Shown here: one piece after another, positions 46,864 through 57,062 of the stretch
Position numbering within the stretch: position 1 is the stretch's first letter
How the letters are laid out: each line of letters starts with the position of its first letter
Source: Stomoxys calcitrans
Taxonomy: Eukaryota; Arthropoda; Insecta; Diptera; Muscidae
Length of the DNA stretch: 64,000 nt
Assembly: GCF_963082655.1 (NCBI RefSeq)
Contig: NC_081553.1
Location: 64,077,392 to 64,141,391 of the forward strand
Direction: 5' to 3'
The notes under the pieces: generated by a model
Told to the model about the DNA's origin: nothing
What the model saw: the letters and a program-made list of their open reading frames with translations, nothing else
Databases searched by the model: none
Position numbers and translations under genes: made by a program

Positions 46864-46994
46864 CATATTCGCATACAACTGTAGTGGTGCTTTGCTACCG
46901 GCAATGCACTTTTCCAAGGACATATTGGCATTGGAATTGGAAGAAAACAGAAAAGCCATTGCAACTTGGCATATGCTTGAAAGATCCATGCGAG
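46864..46994 (+). CDS. Candidate host exon (131 nt)
   Basis: A pyrimidine-rich tract (TTTTTTTTACTTTGCATTTA) ending TTTGCAG precedes 46864, and CGAG|GTGAAC follows at 46994/46995, so both splice signals are plausible. The frame from 46865 is open and reads FAYNCSGALLPAMHF, then SKDILALELEENRKAIATW, then HMLERSMR. Base composition is clearly richer in G+C than the flanks, as expected for coding DNA. The frame stays open past the donor to 47194. I do not recognise the protein. It matches none of the repeat families in the window. Without a neighbouring exon this is a hypothesis; a chance frame or an unknown repeat are the alternatives. Confidence 0.35.
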
Positions 46995-47850
46995 GTGAAC
47001 GTCTGTCTCGATATGGTGTTGTCTTGATTTCTCTGCGTCGTTGTTTATGTTCTCCTAAATACAATTGCCTTCTTTATATAATAATACACATATATTATTT
47101 CACATTGTTTCTTTTTGGATTTTTTTTTTTTGTTAATTTTAATAAACATAAGTGTGGTAAGACACGCAATGTAAATGCAAGATGTGGAAAATAAAAACAA
47201 ATTAAATTATTGTCAGTAATACAATCGCCAACGCCACCACCATCACTTCTTGCCATCCAACAAGTGGAGGCAGATAGATGAAACGGACCATTGTCTTTGG
47301 TCCATGTCTGGATTTTTTTTTAAAAATTTTTATTTCTTTGCAATTCTGCTCAACTGAGATTGGAATGTCAATACCAATGTTGTTATTTTGGAATATACAT
47401 TACACTTGAAAATATACGAAAAATTTGACGCCCAGAAAACCTAAAACAAAGGCAATGAAATTTTTCAGGGGAAATATTTTCTGGGTGTGAGAAATTGGAA
47501 ATTATTGGGGGGAAATTTGTAGAAAAATTTAAAACTTAAGAGAAACTCTGGAAATTGGCTTCTTCAACAAAAATTTAGGTGACATTTTGTTCAAAGATGA
47601 AATTTCCTAGAATTCTACCTCCTACTGGTAGAATTAACGATTTTCTTTAGTAGAAAATTTAGCATATTACTGAAATTGATGAAAACTTCATGGTAACTAC
47701 ATATTCAATATAAAGCAATTGACATGTTTGTTCCCTAATTGAAGATTTCAATAAATCAAGGTTTAATTTGGCTATTAATGATGACTTATAAACGATTTTT
47801 CCCACCCACATCAAAGATTTTCCAAAACACCAATCAGCCATTCAATGTTG
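46995..47850. other. Spacer, no supported gene
   Basis: AT-rich, with TTTTTTTTTTGTTAATTTT-type runs. Nothing recognised. Confidence 0.5.
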
Positions 47851-48130
47851 GAGTCAAACTGCTAAGGGGACCTCCCCTTACCCAGTCCTACCGAGCGGGC
47901 ACTTTTCTCGATTATGACAAAATGGGTATCAAATTAAAGGTATATGAGTACAGATTGCAGTTATGGTGAAGAGAAGTAAGAATGATAACCTGGGAGTAGC
48001 CTATGGGTTCATTAAATGAAAATTTGGGGTCAAATTACTCAAGGACCGTCCCTTAACATAATGCCCATTGGGCGAATGATAGAGGTGTCATATGAAAAGT
48101 TTTAGCCTTCAGTTATGGTAAAAAATCCTT
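47850..48130 (+). repeat. Family C repeats
   Basis: The phrase GGGGACCTCCCCTTACCCAG with CCGAGCGGGCAC, then AAAATGGGTATCAAATTAAAGG, recurs in diverged form over about 150 bp. Related phrases occur at 49490, 50490, 51390, 52420 and 54250-54770. Confidence 0.65.
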
Positions 48131-48244
48131 ATCCTCTTGACCAAAGATTGTCAGTTATGGTTATGGTAAAAAATGCACATGGATGCATTCGCATAGTCCT
48201 CTGGTTCAAAGGTCTTAGGTCGTCCAAAAACAAGATCTACAGAT

Positions 48245-48308
48245 TTCTTCCCAATTGAGCAATGTATTGTGTATGCAACCACACAATACATTGCTCAATT
48301 GGGAAGAA
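48245..48308. other. Perfect 28-bp hairpin with 8-nt loop
   Basis: The arm 48245-48272 (starting TTCTTCCCAATTGAGC) is the exact reverse complement of 48281-48308, with loop ATGCAACC. It lies 20 bp from a MITE. No other copy was seen in the window. Confidence 0.95.
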
Positions 48309-48328
48309 TCGGCTAGCACTGATTTCTA

Positions 48329-48564
48329 TTGGGTTGCCCAAAAAGTAATTGCGGATTTTTTAAAAGAAAGTAAATGCATTTTTAATAAAACTTAGAATAA
48401 ACTTTAATCAAATATACTTTTTTACACTTTTTTTCTAAAGCAAGCTAAAAGTAACAGCTGATAACTGACAGAAGAAAGAATGCAATTACAGAGTCACAAG
48501 CTGTGAAAAAATTTGTCAACGCCGACTATATGAAAAATCCGCAATTACTTTTTGGGCAACCCAA
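48329..48564 (+). mobile_element. Mariner-type MITE, copy 5 (full length, 236 bp)
   Basis: Ends TTGGGTTGCCCAAAAAGTA and TTTTTGGGCAACCCAA, TA on both sides. It has the complete middle including ACAAGCTGTGAAAAAATTTG. This is the best reference copy. Confidence 0.9.
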
Positions 48565-48639
48565 TAGTAGCTCCTCGGAGGAACAAACAGGTCATTCACA
48601 TATCATACAACTCACAATTTCCGATTAGGTGAAATGGAA

Positions 48640-49088
48640 CCTTTTTATCTGATCATTGGCCTCACTTTTATAGGGTGGTACAGTGAAAACTTCAATGCCA
48701 AGTTCTTTCTCTAACATGAACTTAATGGTCGGAGAAATGAAAGATCTTTCATTGTCAAATACGAGTGACTTCGGTATCCCAAAAATAGAAAATTATTTCT
48801 TTTAAAGGTTTCCGAATGTCTTCAATAATTTTGCCTTTACCATTCTTGTTATAGCGAACTTTGTAAATTTATCCATAGCGGTTCGTACACAAAATATGTC
48901 TGTGGAAAAAATGTCGATGTAATTCGCGTGTCCGGGATAAGTTGGCATGGGTGTTCTATAAAGTTTCGGAACGTACGGATTTCCCACGTTATGATACAAA
49001 AAATGCAAAATCTATACGGATATGATAAAAAATTTAAACTATTAAGCATTTGGTGGACATTCCCCGAAACCAAAGTTTGAAAAACCAT
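48640..49088 (-). pseudogene. Retroelement integrase core fragment, frameshifted
   Basis: The minus frame at 49008-48802 reads HNVGNPYVPKLYRTPMPTYP, NYIDIFSTDIFCVRTAMDKF and TKFAITRMVKA. This matches the integrase core of Gypsy/BEL-type elements around the first catalytic aspartate (in 'DIF'). Further left, in other frames, KPLKEIIFYFG and a degraded SLVFDNERSF-like block with the second aspartate follow. Stops and shifts are frequent. It is unrelated by sequence to the 22.1-kb element. Confidence 0.6.
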
Positions 49089-49119
49089 GCGGAGATTATG
49101 GATATGAATGATGCCATAT

Positions 49120-49210
49120 AAGCAAAAGTGTCGCAGAGATTAGCATGTCCAACTATGCGGCACGCCGTTCGGCATAAAAAAGAGGCTCCTTATCATTCAG
49201 CTTAAACTTT
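49120..49210 (+). mobile_element. tRNA-derived SINE fragment, copy 3 (plus orientation)
   Basis: GTCGCAGAGATTAGCATGTCC is a decayed tRNA A-box head. ATGCGGCACGCCGTTCGGC and GAGGCTCCTTATCATTCAGC follow, the body of the SINE. The B box is deleted. Confidence 0.6.
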
Positions 49211-49400
49211 AGGTTAGGTTAGGTCCGCTTTAAGTGGCAGTCTACCATCAGACTTACTTGGACGTTTTCGTCCATTATGATACCACAGGAACAGAAGAAG
49301 GAAGATGCCTTCTAAACTTAATCGGACCACACTCATTGATATGACAGAAGTATTCCCAGTTCCTTTATGGGATGTTCAAAGGAATTTTAGTAGTTAGTAG
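49211..49400 (-). pseudogene. LINE 3' tail fragment (reverse)
   Basis: GGTTAGGTTAGG at 49211-49224 is the complement of the CCTAACC-type tail seen on the 38-kb LINE. The following CCGCTTTAAGTGGCAGTC sequence is unassigned LINE-like 3' sequence. Confidence 0.4.
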
Positions 49401-49439
49401 CATGATGCCATATAGGCGAATTATCCAACCCACATGCAA

Positions 49440-49640
49440 GCAATTCCACAACAGGAAGTCATATGCGAAATGCTGGAGATAAAGTACTAAGGGGACCTTC
49501 CCTCAACCAATGCCCGCCGAGCGGACATGTTTCTCAATTGTGACAATATGAGTCTCAAATGAAAGGTACATGAGAATATTTTGCAATTGCGGTGAGATGT
49601 AAAAAAAAAATTGTATGGATCAAATTACTGAGGGACTGAG
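49440..49640 (+). repeat. Family C repeat
   Basis: GGGGACCTTCCCTCAACCAA, GCCCGCCGAGCGGACATG and TGACAATATGAGTCTCAAAT. Confidence 0.65.
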
Positions 49641-50395
49641 GGGGTGGACAAAAATCGCGGCTTATAAGGCCTCAGGAAGTCAAATCGGGAGAACGGTTTA
49701 TATGGGAGCTATATCAGGTTATAGAACGATTTGAAACGTACTAGGCACAGTTGTTAGAAGTCATAACAGGACACTGTATGCCAATTTTCAGCCAAATCGG
49801 TTAAAAATTGTAGCTTGTAAGGGCTCAAGAATTCAAATCGAGAGAACGGGTTACATGGGGTTACATAACAGGTCACTGTATTCAAATTTTCAGCCAAATC
49901 GGACAGAAATTGCGGCTAGTAAGGGCTATGGCAGTCAAATCGGAAGATCGGGTTATATGATCGGGATCGGGTTATATTCTTCACCGATATGGACCGTGCT
50001 TGCCACAGTTGTAGGAATTCATAACAGAACACTACATGCAAAATTTCAGCCAAATCGGAAAAAAATGCGGCTTCCAAGGGCTCAAGAAGTCAAATCCGGA
50101 GATCGGTTTATTTGGCAGCTATATCTAAATCTGAACCGAAATGGCCGATTTGCAATCCCCAACGACCTACATCAATATTAAGTACTGTATAAAATTTCAA
50201 GCAGCTAGATTTACGAGTTTGACCGTGATTTCGACAGACGGACGGACGAAGGGACATGCCTAGATCGACTCAGAACGTCGAGACGATCAAGAATATATGC
50301 ACTGTAAGGAGTCTTAGACGAATATTTCGAGGTGCTACAAACGGAATGACTAGATTAGCATACCCCCATCCTATGGTGATGGGTATAAAAACCAT
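49640..50395 (+). repeat. Family A array, diverged
   Basis: Units with AGCTATATCAGGTTATAGA, TGGGATTACATAACAGG-like and CAGCCAAATCGG recur at about 49680-50130. It ends CATCCTATGGTGATGGGTA. The short frame at 49855-50181 is a by-product. Confidence 0.75.
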
Positions 50396-50439
50396 GCCAG
50401 ATAGTAGGTATGAATGATGTCATATTGACGTCAAGATGT

Positions 50440-51600
50440 GGCATACATCAGTAAATCAGATGTGAAATGTTGGGGGCAAAACCCTAAGGGGACCTCCCCT
50501 CAACCAATGCCCGCCGAGCGGACATGTTTCTCGATTGTGACAATATGGGCCTCAAATGAAGGGTACATGCGAATAGTTTGCAATTACGGTGAGGAGATGT
50601 ACAAATGTTAAACCGCTAGGAACCTATGGGTTCATTAAAATAAAAATTTTGGATCAAATTACTGAGGGACTGCTTCTCACTGAATGGCCAACGAGGGGAC
50701 ATGTATTTCGATTACGACGATATATGAGTTGAATGATTAAATCAAGTCTAGATAAAAATTTTTAGAAGTTCTACAGGCTACTTCCAGATTTTAAAAATAT
50801 TCTCGGACTTCGAGCGGACGTGTAGCTCCATCATGGCAAAATGGGTCTTAGATGAAAGACTTTTGAGGGTAGAATATGGTTGTGGCATAGATATGTATAA
50901 ATACGAACCCGGCAAGAACCTTTAGGTTCCTGAAAACTACTGAGAAGACAAGACGCTGCACTGGAGCCAGTAGGGCGGACATGTTTATCCATTAGGAGTA
51001 CATGTTAAAGATTAGAAACAGACTAAAGTCATGGTAACAAAATGCAAAATATCAAGCATTCGATAGGTTCATCTACATAAAAAGTTTCAAAAAACAAATC
51101 GAGATAGGTATGAATGATTCAATTCAACTGAATTTTCGCAGTCACTTCAAAGCTCTTTCACCGCAGAAATCATCGGAATTAAAAGTTTTGTTAAAAAAAG
51201 TAGGTGGACCTTGCCTTATTCAATGCCCGCCGAGAGGTCAGGCACCTCGGTTATGCCAAAATTGGTCTCAAATGAAAGAATGTGAGAGAGGAATGTGGTT
51301 ATGGTAAAGATATGCAAAACATATGAAGCCAGGAAGAACTTTTGGGTTTAAGAAAATAAAAATTAGGGGTCAAATTGTAAGGGGGACTTCCCTTCAGCCA
51401 ATGCCCGCCGAGCGGACATGTATATCGATCCAGGCAATATGGGTCTTAAAAGAAAGGTTTTACAGCTTAGGTTGTGGTTAAGGTAAAGGGAAGTAAAAAT
51501 AAAAATCCGATAAGAGTATACGCATAAAAATCTATCATGATAAACAGATCGTTCAAACCTAGAGGATAGAGCGGACTTGGGGTCTAACTTGAGTGACGCC
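50440..51600 (+). repeat. Family C repeats, several units
   Basis: CCTCAACCAATGCCCGCCGA-type phrases at about 50490 and 51390, with CGAGAGGTCAGGCACC-type variants at about 51230. They alternate with AAAATGGGTCTTAGATGAAA. No coding content. Confidence 0.6.
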
Positions 51601-51918
51601 GGCACTTAGGTGGGGACACAATACCCGACCTGAACCAACTTAGGGGCGTGGTATGGAAAACAATTTGGGATTTAGTAAGTAGCGAGGAAGTTCCGACATA
51701 GATTTTCTCTTTCGAGTTTACTTTTTAGCATTTAGAGCGAACAACAAGCTGATTGCCGGGTCACAGTGACATGGGGCAGATTAATATACGCACCGCACCC
51801 TCTTTTCAACCTAGCCGTACCTAAAACTACGCGATCATGAATTAGGTTGGGGGCAAATTATTAAGGGAACTGCCCTTACACAATACCCACTGAGCGAGTG
51901 TGTATATCGATCAGGGCA
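51600..51918 (+). repeat. LINE 3' end of the 38-kb type, left part
   Basis: GACACAATACCCGACCTGAA, TTAGGGGCGTGGTATGG and AGCATTTAGAGCGAACAACA match the 38-39.8 kb units, including half of the hairpin. It is interrupted by the SINE at 51919. Confidence 0.75.
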
Positions 51919-52203
51919 ATGCAAATTGCAAATTTAAGGAACAGGGGCAAACTTCTCACATATCAATGAGTGCAGTCCGATTCAAGTTTAAGCTCAATGA
52001 TAAGGGCCCTCCCTTTTATAGCCGAGTCCAAACGGCGTGCCGCAGTGTGACACCTTTTTGGAGAGAAGTTTTACATGGCATAGTATCGCACAAATATTGC
52101 CAGCATTAGGAGGGGAAAACCACCGCTGAAAATTTTTCTGATGGTCGAACCCAGGCCTTCTGCGTCATAGGCTGACATGCTAGCCTCTGCGCTACAGTGG
52201 CCC
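51919..52203 (-). mobile_element. tRNA-derived SINE, copy 4
   Basis: On the minus strand the head reads GGCCACTGTAGCGCAGAGGC: A box TAGCGCAGAGG fits the RNA polymerase III consensus. The B-box half-match GGGTTCGA lies about 37 bp on. The body is shared with copies 1 and 2. About 13 bp after the B box are deleted. Confidence 0.85.
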
Positions 52204-52505
52204 ATAGTGGCATGGGGCAGATATACGCACCTTCTTTTCAACCTGAGCATACCTAGGACTTTAGGGGATCATGAATTAAGGGAACTACCCTTATTCAATA
52301 CCCACTGGGCGTGCGTATATATCGATCAGGACAATAGAGGTCTGAAATAGAAGGTTGTCAAGAATTTACAACAGTTTTTAAAAATTGAAAGTTGGGCTGA
52401 AATTGGTAGGGGGACCTCCCCCCAACCAAGGCCCGCTGAGCGGACTTGTATTTCGATCAGAACAATATGGGTATCAAATAAAAGGTTTTCGAGAGTAGAT
52501 AACGC
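52204..52505 (+). repeat. LINE 3' end of the 38-kb type, right part
   Basis: GTGGCATGGGGCAGATATAC, then CTTTTCAACCTGAGCATACC, then GGGGGACCTCCCCCCAACC. It is the continuation of the left part across the SINE. Confidence 0.7.
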
Positions 52506-54230
52506 AAAATTTATTTATAAATGTTGAGCAAGACAGTTTAAACTAATTAAACAGAAAATACAGCAATGTCTTAGATACTGAAATGTTCTAAAATTAAACT
52601 TACATAACTAGTACTACAACAGTAGACACATTTAAAAAAAAAAAAACTCAACACTTATCCCCCTGCTTAAAGGCTTGGTAGCATTTTTTTCTCCATTATG
52701 ATCTACATTTTTTTGTTCTGCCCCAAGTTGAAAGAACGCATACGTACATGCCATTGCTGGATATCAAACAGCTCATTATGGCTTATGAGAACAGAAAAAA
52801 AAAACACACAAATCGCTCAATAAAGTGTGTTTTATATTTCATTCACATGTGTCAGAGTCAGTCAGTCAAATCTGCCGACCAGAGTAGGACTGATTAAATA
52901 AAAATCGAGAACACTGGCTGATTGCCTCACCAAAAAGCCTCACCAAAAAAAGTCAAAAAGAATTCTACATCACATGTTGGATATTATTTATGGTTAAATA
53001 GCATTTTGATGGCTGCTAGTTATGGTCTGAAGATGTTAAGTTTGATGGCGAATACGTGATGTGGGATTTAAATTTCGCAAAAAAAAAGAGACGAACCAAC
53101 AAAGAAAACATCGAAATTATAATACAAAACAGTAAGCAAACCAACAAAGAAATATAAAAAAATTAATGCTTGTCAATCAATTATAATCAAATAAAAATCG
53201 AAATGAAAAAATATTTAAAAAAATTAAATTTTTTCGTGCCAAATGGCGGCAAGGACACTAAACTCTTTAGCCCCAAAACAAAAATGTTTGTACATCCAAC
53301 CATACGAATTAAAAAAGCTTTTAAATTCCCTATATAAATATAAACTGACATTCTTAAAAGCCATTCATTTATATTTTTTTTACAATACAGAAAAAAAAAT
53401 TGCAAAAACAAAAAAAAAAAAAAAAAAATAAAAAAAAATGTTTTAGAAAACAAAAAGACTCACTCGCCAAACATTAATTACCAGACACAGACAAATTGAA
53501 TGATATAAAAAAAATGGCAAAAAATTTAAAAAAAAAAAAATAATCAAAGTTCCCAACAAAGCCGGGTGACAAATTTTTCTAAATGAAACCAGAGCCAACA
53601 TAAAAGAATGGAAACAAAAAGCGAGAAAAAAAACTCCCAGCCAACATTGCACAAAAAAGTCACAGTAAATATTTCTATAACAAATAAATATGGGAGGAGT
53701 TGGTGAAAAAAAGGTTTTGCTACAAAATTTTTGAAAAACGATTCTTTTTCGCTTCCAGTTTTTATGGCAGCCAAAGGACACCATCGGAAAAAGCAAAAGC
53801 TCCATTCAGCCATCCCACCAAACGACCATACAATGGGATTTTTTCCCCTGTCTGTCTAGGAATTAAAACCTAACAAAAAACATAGGATATCTATTTTGTC
53901 GTTTTTCTGAGAGCCAACTGTTTTCCTGTTCATTCATACCAATTTCAACAACAGGATGCTGGATTTTTTTCATTTTTTTTGTTCCCAATACTTTGCCTGG
54001 AAAAATAATTCTAGATAATTCTCAATACAAATGAAGAAGAATCGAAAGATGGTTATATTATACTCTACAAGCTTTTGGAACTGACAACATTTTACGGATC
54101 TTTCGATGACAGTTCCATATTCGACTTTCAAGATTTCATAAAACGCTGACTTTAAGGTATTTACTTCTTTTATTCCAAAATTATACATCCAAATCAAGGC
54201 TATTAGAAACCAATTATCTGACACTAAACG
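52505..54230. other. Spacer, A-rich in places
   Basis: Poly(A)-containing AT-rich DNA. The phenylalanine-rich minus frames at 53187-53813 are composition artefacts. Nothing recognised. Confidence 0.5.
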
Positions 54231-54234
54231 TTGA

Positions 54235-54840
54235 AGTCAATTTATAAAGGGGACTGCCCCTAAAACAAAGCCCGCCAAGCGGGCATGTCTCTCTATTACA
54301 ACAATTTAGGTCTTAAAAAGAAGATATATGGTGGGGAGATTAAAAAAATATGATCCCGGGAAGATCCCAAGGGTTGTTAAAAATAAAAAGTTGGGGTCAA
54401 AGCAGTAGGGGAAACTCCCCTCCCGCAATGCCCGTCTAAAGGACATAACTCTCGGTCACGAAAATAGGGTCCTTAATTTAAAGACGTTTGAGAGTAGATT
54501 ACGGTTGTATTAAATATACATATGCAAATTTTAACTCGGGAAAACTTAAAGTGGCATCAAGGTACTAGGGGGAACGCCCCTCAACCAATGCCCGCCAAAC
54601 GGACATGTCACTCAATCTCGAAAACAAAGGCTTTAAATTATAGGTATTTGAGAGTAAATTACAGTTATGTTAAAGAAATGTAGGCTTGTAAGCCCAAGAG
54701 GCACCTATTTTTAAAATTTAAGAAGGGGATCACAGTATTGGAGGGAAAGTCCTTCAACCAATGCCCGCCGAGCGGACATTTCATTAAATCATCATATTAT
54801 AGGCATCACATAAAAGATATTTGGGACCAGATTACGTTGA
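54235..54840 (+). repeat. Family C repeats, four units
   Basis: GGGGACTGCCCCTAAAACAA, GGGGAAACTCCCCTCCCGCA, GGGGAACGCCCCTCAACCAA and GGGAAAGTCCTTCAACCAAT start at about 54247, 54408, 54570 and 54741, spaced about 162-171 bp. Confidence 0.7.
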
Positions 54841-54979
54841 TGTTAGGCTAGTTAAGGTTTAATGTATTGCCTCCATAAGTGAGTTAACTCGAAGGCCAGT
54901 TTGGCCCATTGTGATGCTCCAGAAAGGAAGAAAAGTGGAAAAAGTTGTGAGAACTCGAACCATATCCAGAGGTTATACA

Positions 54980-55400
54980 CGATTAAAAGAAAACAGGAGG
55001 TATGGAGAAGCAAAAGGGGGTGATAAGTGATACGCCTACCCCTTACGCAAGAACGTATATAACTTCGCCGGATGTTATGGCACCCTCCATCGGAATTATC
55101 TCCTCCCATCCGCAAATCTCAGGAGACCTCTTGTAAGATACGTTTGCAAAATCTCCCAGATCGCATGAGAAACGACACCCCAGAAAAAAAAATGGCTGCG
55201 GCCCTAAAGACCCGGGCAAGAACATAGCAAGTGCTCGATAGACTTCTACTTATCATCATCAAGGCAAATTTTGCAGGAGTTATTGTGCGGCACAGGGTTC
55301 GCTTATGACACAGTGTCCGGTCCGGTTATGACCCCTATTAAGGTACTCAGCCGCCTCTTATCGGTTATGACTCCTATCCGGCTATGACCCCTGTTAAGGT
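54980..55400 (-). pseudogene. LINE ORF2 C-terminal knuckle fragment
   Basis: The minus strand reads VPHNNSCKICLDDDK, then a stop and KSIEHLLCSCPGL. This is the C-terminal cysteine/histidine knuckle block (CxxC...HLLCxCP) of the same LINE class as at 37.9 kb. A 43-bp phrase with GGTTATGACCCCTATTAAGG occurs twice near 55325 and 55380. Upstream coding is not readable. Confidence 0.65.
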
Positions 55401-55434
55401 ACTCTTATCGAACGCCATTAACTCTTTCGTCCTT

Positions 55435-55570
55435 CTACAAGTTTAAGCTCAATGATAAGGTGGCTCCTTTTTATAGCCGAGTCCGAACGTCATGTCGCAT
55501 AGCAACATCTCTTTGGTGAGAAGTTTTTACGAGACAAATTTTCAAAGATAGCAGCTTTGACAGTTATACA
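55435..55570 (-). mobile_element. SINE fragment, copy 5
   Basis: AAGTTTAAGCTCAATGATAA and TATAGCCGAGTCCGAACGTC are SINE body. The end AAATTTTCAAAGATAGCAGC is shared with the copy at 62317, suggesting a subfamily with a different 5' end. Confidence 0.65.
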
Positions 55571-55694
55571 CCTTGTATCATAATCTTAGTTACAGTACAA
55601 GATTGGAGGCAATTATCATAGAAATGGTTTGCAAACGATCTAGTTCAATTAAAAGGATGACTGAAGTGAACTGAAGCGATATCCGCCGCCTCTT

Positions 55695-57062
55695 TACAAC
55701 CTAACCTATCTTAAATATAAATCTAACCAAACTCAAACCTAAACTGACGTTAACCTTAACATAACCTAAACCTTACCTAGCCTAATTTAATCTAACCTTA
55801 ATCTTATATTAAACTAACCTAAACCTAACTTAAACCGAACCTTACATAACCTAACATAAACCTAACGTAACCTATACCTAATCTGAACCTAACCAAATCT
55901 AACCTAAACAAAGCCTAAACTAAACCTAAGCATAACCCAAACCTAACCTAACCTAAACTAAACTTAAACCTATCCTAAACCAAAACTTTACCTAACCTTA
56001 AATAAACCTAGCCTAATCCTAACTTAAACCAAACCTAACCTAAACTTAAAAATAACTTAACATAAACCTGCTCAACTTAAACATAACAACCCTAAACCTA
56101 AACATAACCAAAACCTAACCTAAACTAATTTTAACCTAAACCCAATCTGAACCTAAACCTAACTTAACCCAAACCTTACCTAACCTAACTCTAACCTAAC
56201 CAAACCTAACCTAACTCTAACCTAACCTAAGCCAAACCTAGCCTAACCCAAATCTAACCTAACCCAAACCTAGCCTAACCTAAACCTTACCTAACACCAA
56301 CCTTATCTAAACTAAACTAAACCTAGCTTAACCTACATCTAAACGTTACGTAAACCTTTTCAAAACCTAACCTGTCTGTAGAAATCGTGATAGTGTTCGA
56401 CAAACCTAACATAAACAAAGCCTTACCTAAACCTAAACTTAACCCAAACCTAACCTAAACTAAACTTAAACCTAACCTAAACCAAACCTTCACCCAACCT
56501 TAAATAAACCTAGCCTAATCCTAACTTAAACCAAACCTAACCTTAACTTAAGCATAACCTAACATAAACCTGCTCAACTTAAACATAACCTAACATAACC
56601 CTCCTAAACTTAAACATAACCTAAACCTAACGTATACCTAACCTAAATCTAACTTAAACTTAACCTAAACCTAAATCTAAACTAAACCCAACTTTAACCT
56701 AACCTAACCTTACCTAAAAATAACCTAAACTAAACTAAACCTAACCTAAACTAAAATCAACCTAATCATAACTTAAACCAAACTAAACTTAATCCTAACT
56801 TAAACCAAACCTTACCTAATCCTAACTTAAACCAAACCTAACATAAACCTGTTCAACTTAAACATAACCCAACATAACCTTCCCAAACTTAAACATAACC
56901 TAACCTAAACCTAATCTAATACTAACCTAACACTAACCTAAAACTTACCTTACCCTAAACCTAATCCTAACCTAAACCTAACCTAAACCTAACTTAAACC
57001 TAACTTAAACCTAACCTAAACCTAATCTAAACCTAAACCTAACCAAAACCCAACCTGTCTGT
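55695..57062 (+). repeat. Degenerate CCTAA/CCTAAA array (insect-telomere-like)
   Basis: About 1.37 kb built from AACCTAAACCTAACC with CTTAAA, CATAAC and ACCAAA variants. CCTTAAATAAACCTAGCC at 55996 and 56498 marks a higher-order period of about 502 bp. A non-array phrase CTGTCTGTAGAAATCGTGAT occurs at about 56370 and 57053. The array is decayed, not exact TTAGG. It begins TTTACAACCTAACC, resembling the LINE tail TTTTCAACCTAACC of the 38-kb element. Confidence 0.85.

Noticed and set aside
51900..52109. 69-codon frame
   Set aside because: It lies almost entirely inside a SINE copy.
53187..53813. Overlapping F/C-rich minus frames
   Set aside because: Driven by poly(A) runs; no motif beyond composition.
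55695..57062. Functional telomere
   Set aside because: Units are too degenerate, the array is internal and Diptera lack TTAGG telomerase telomeres.
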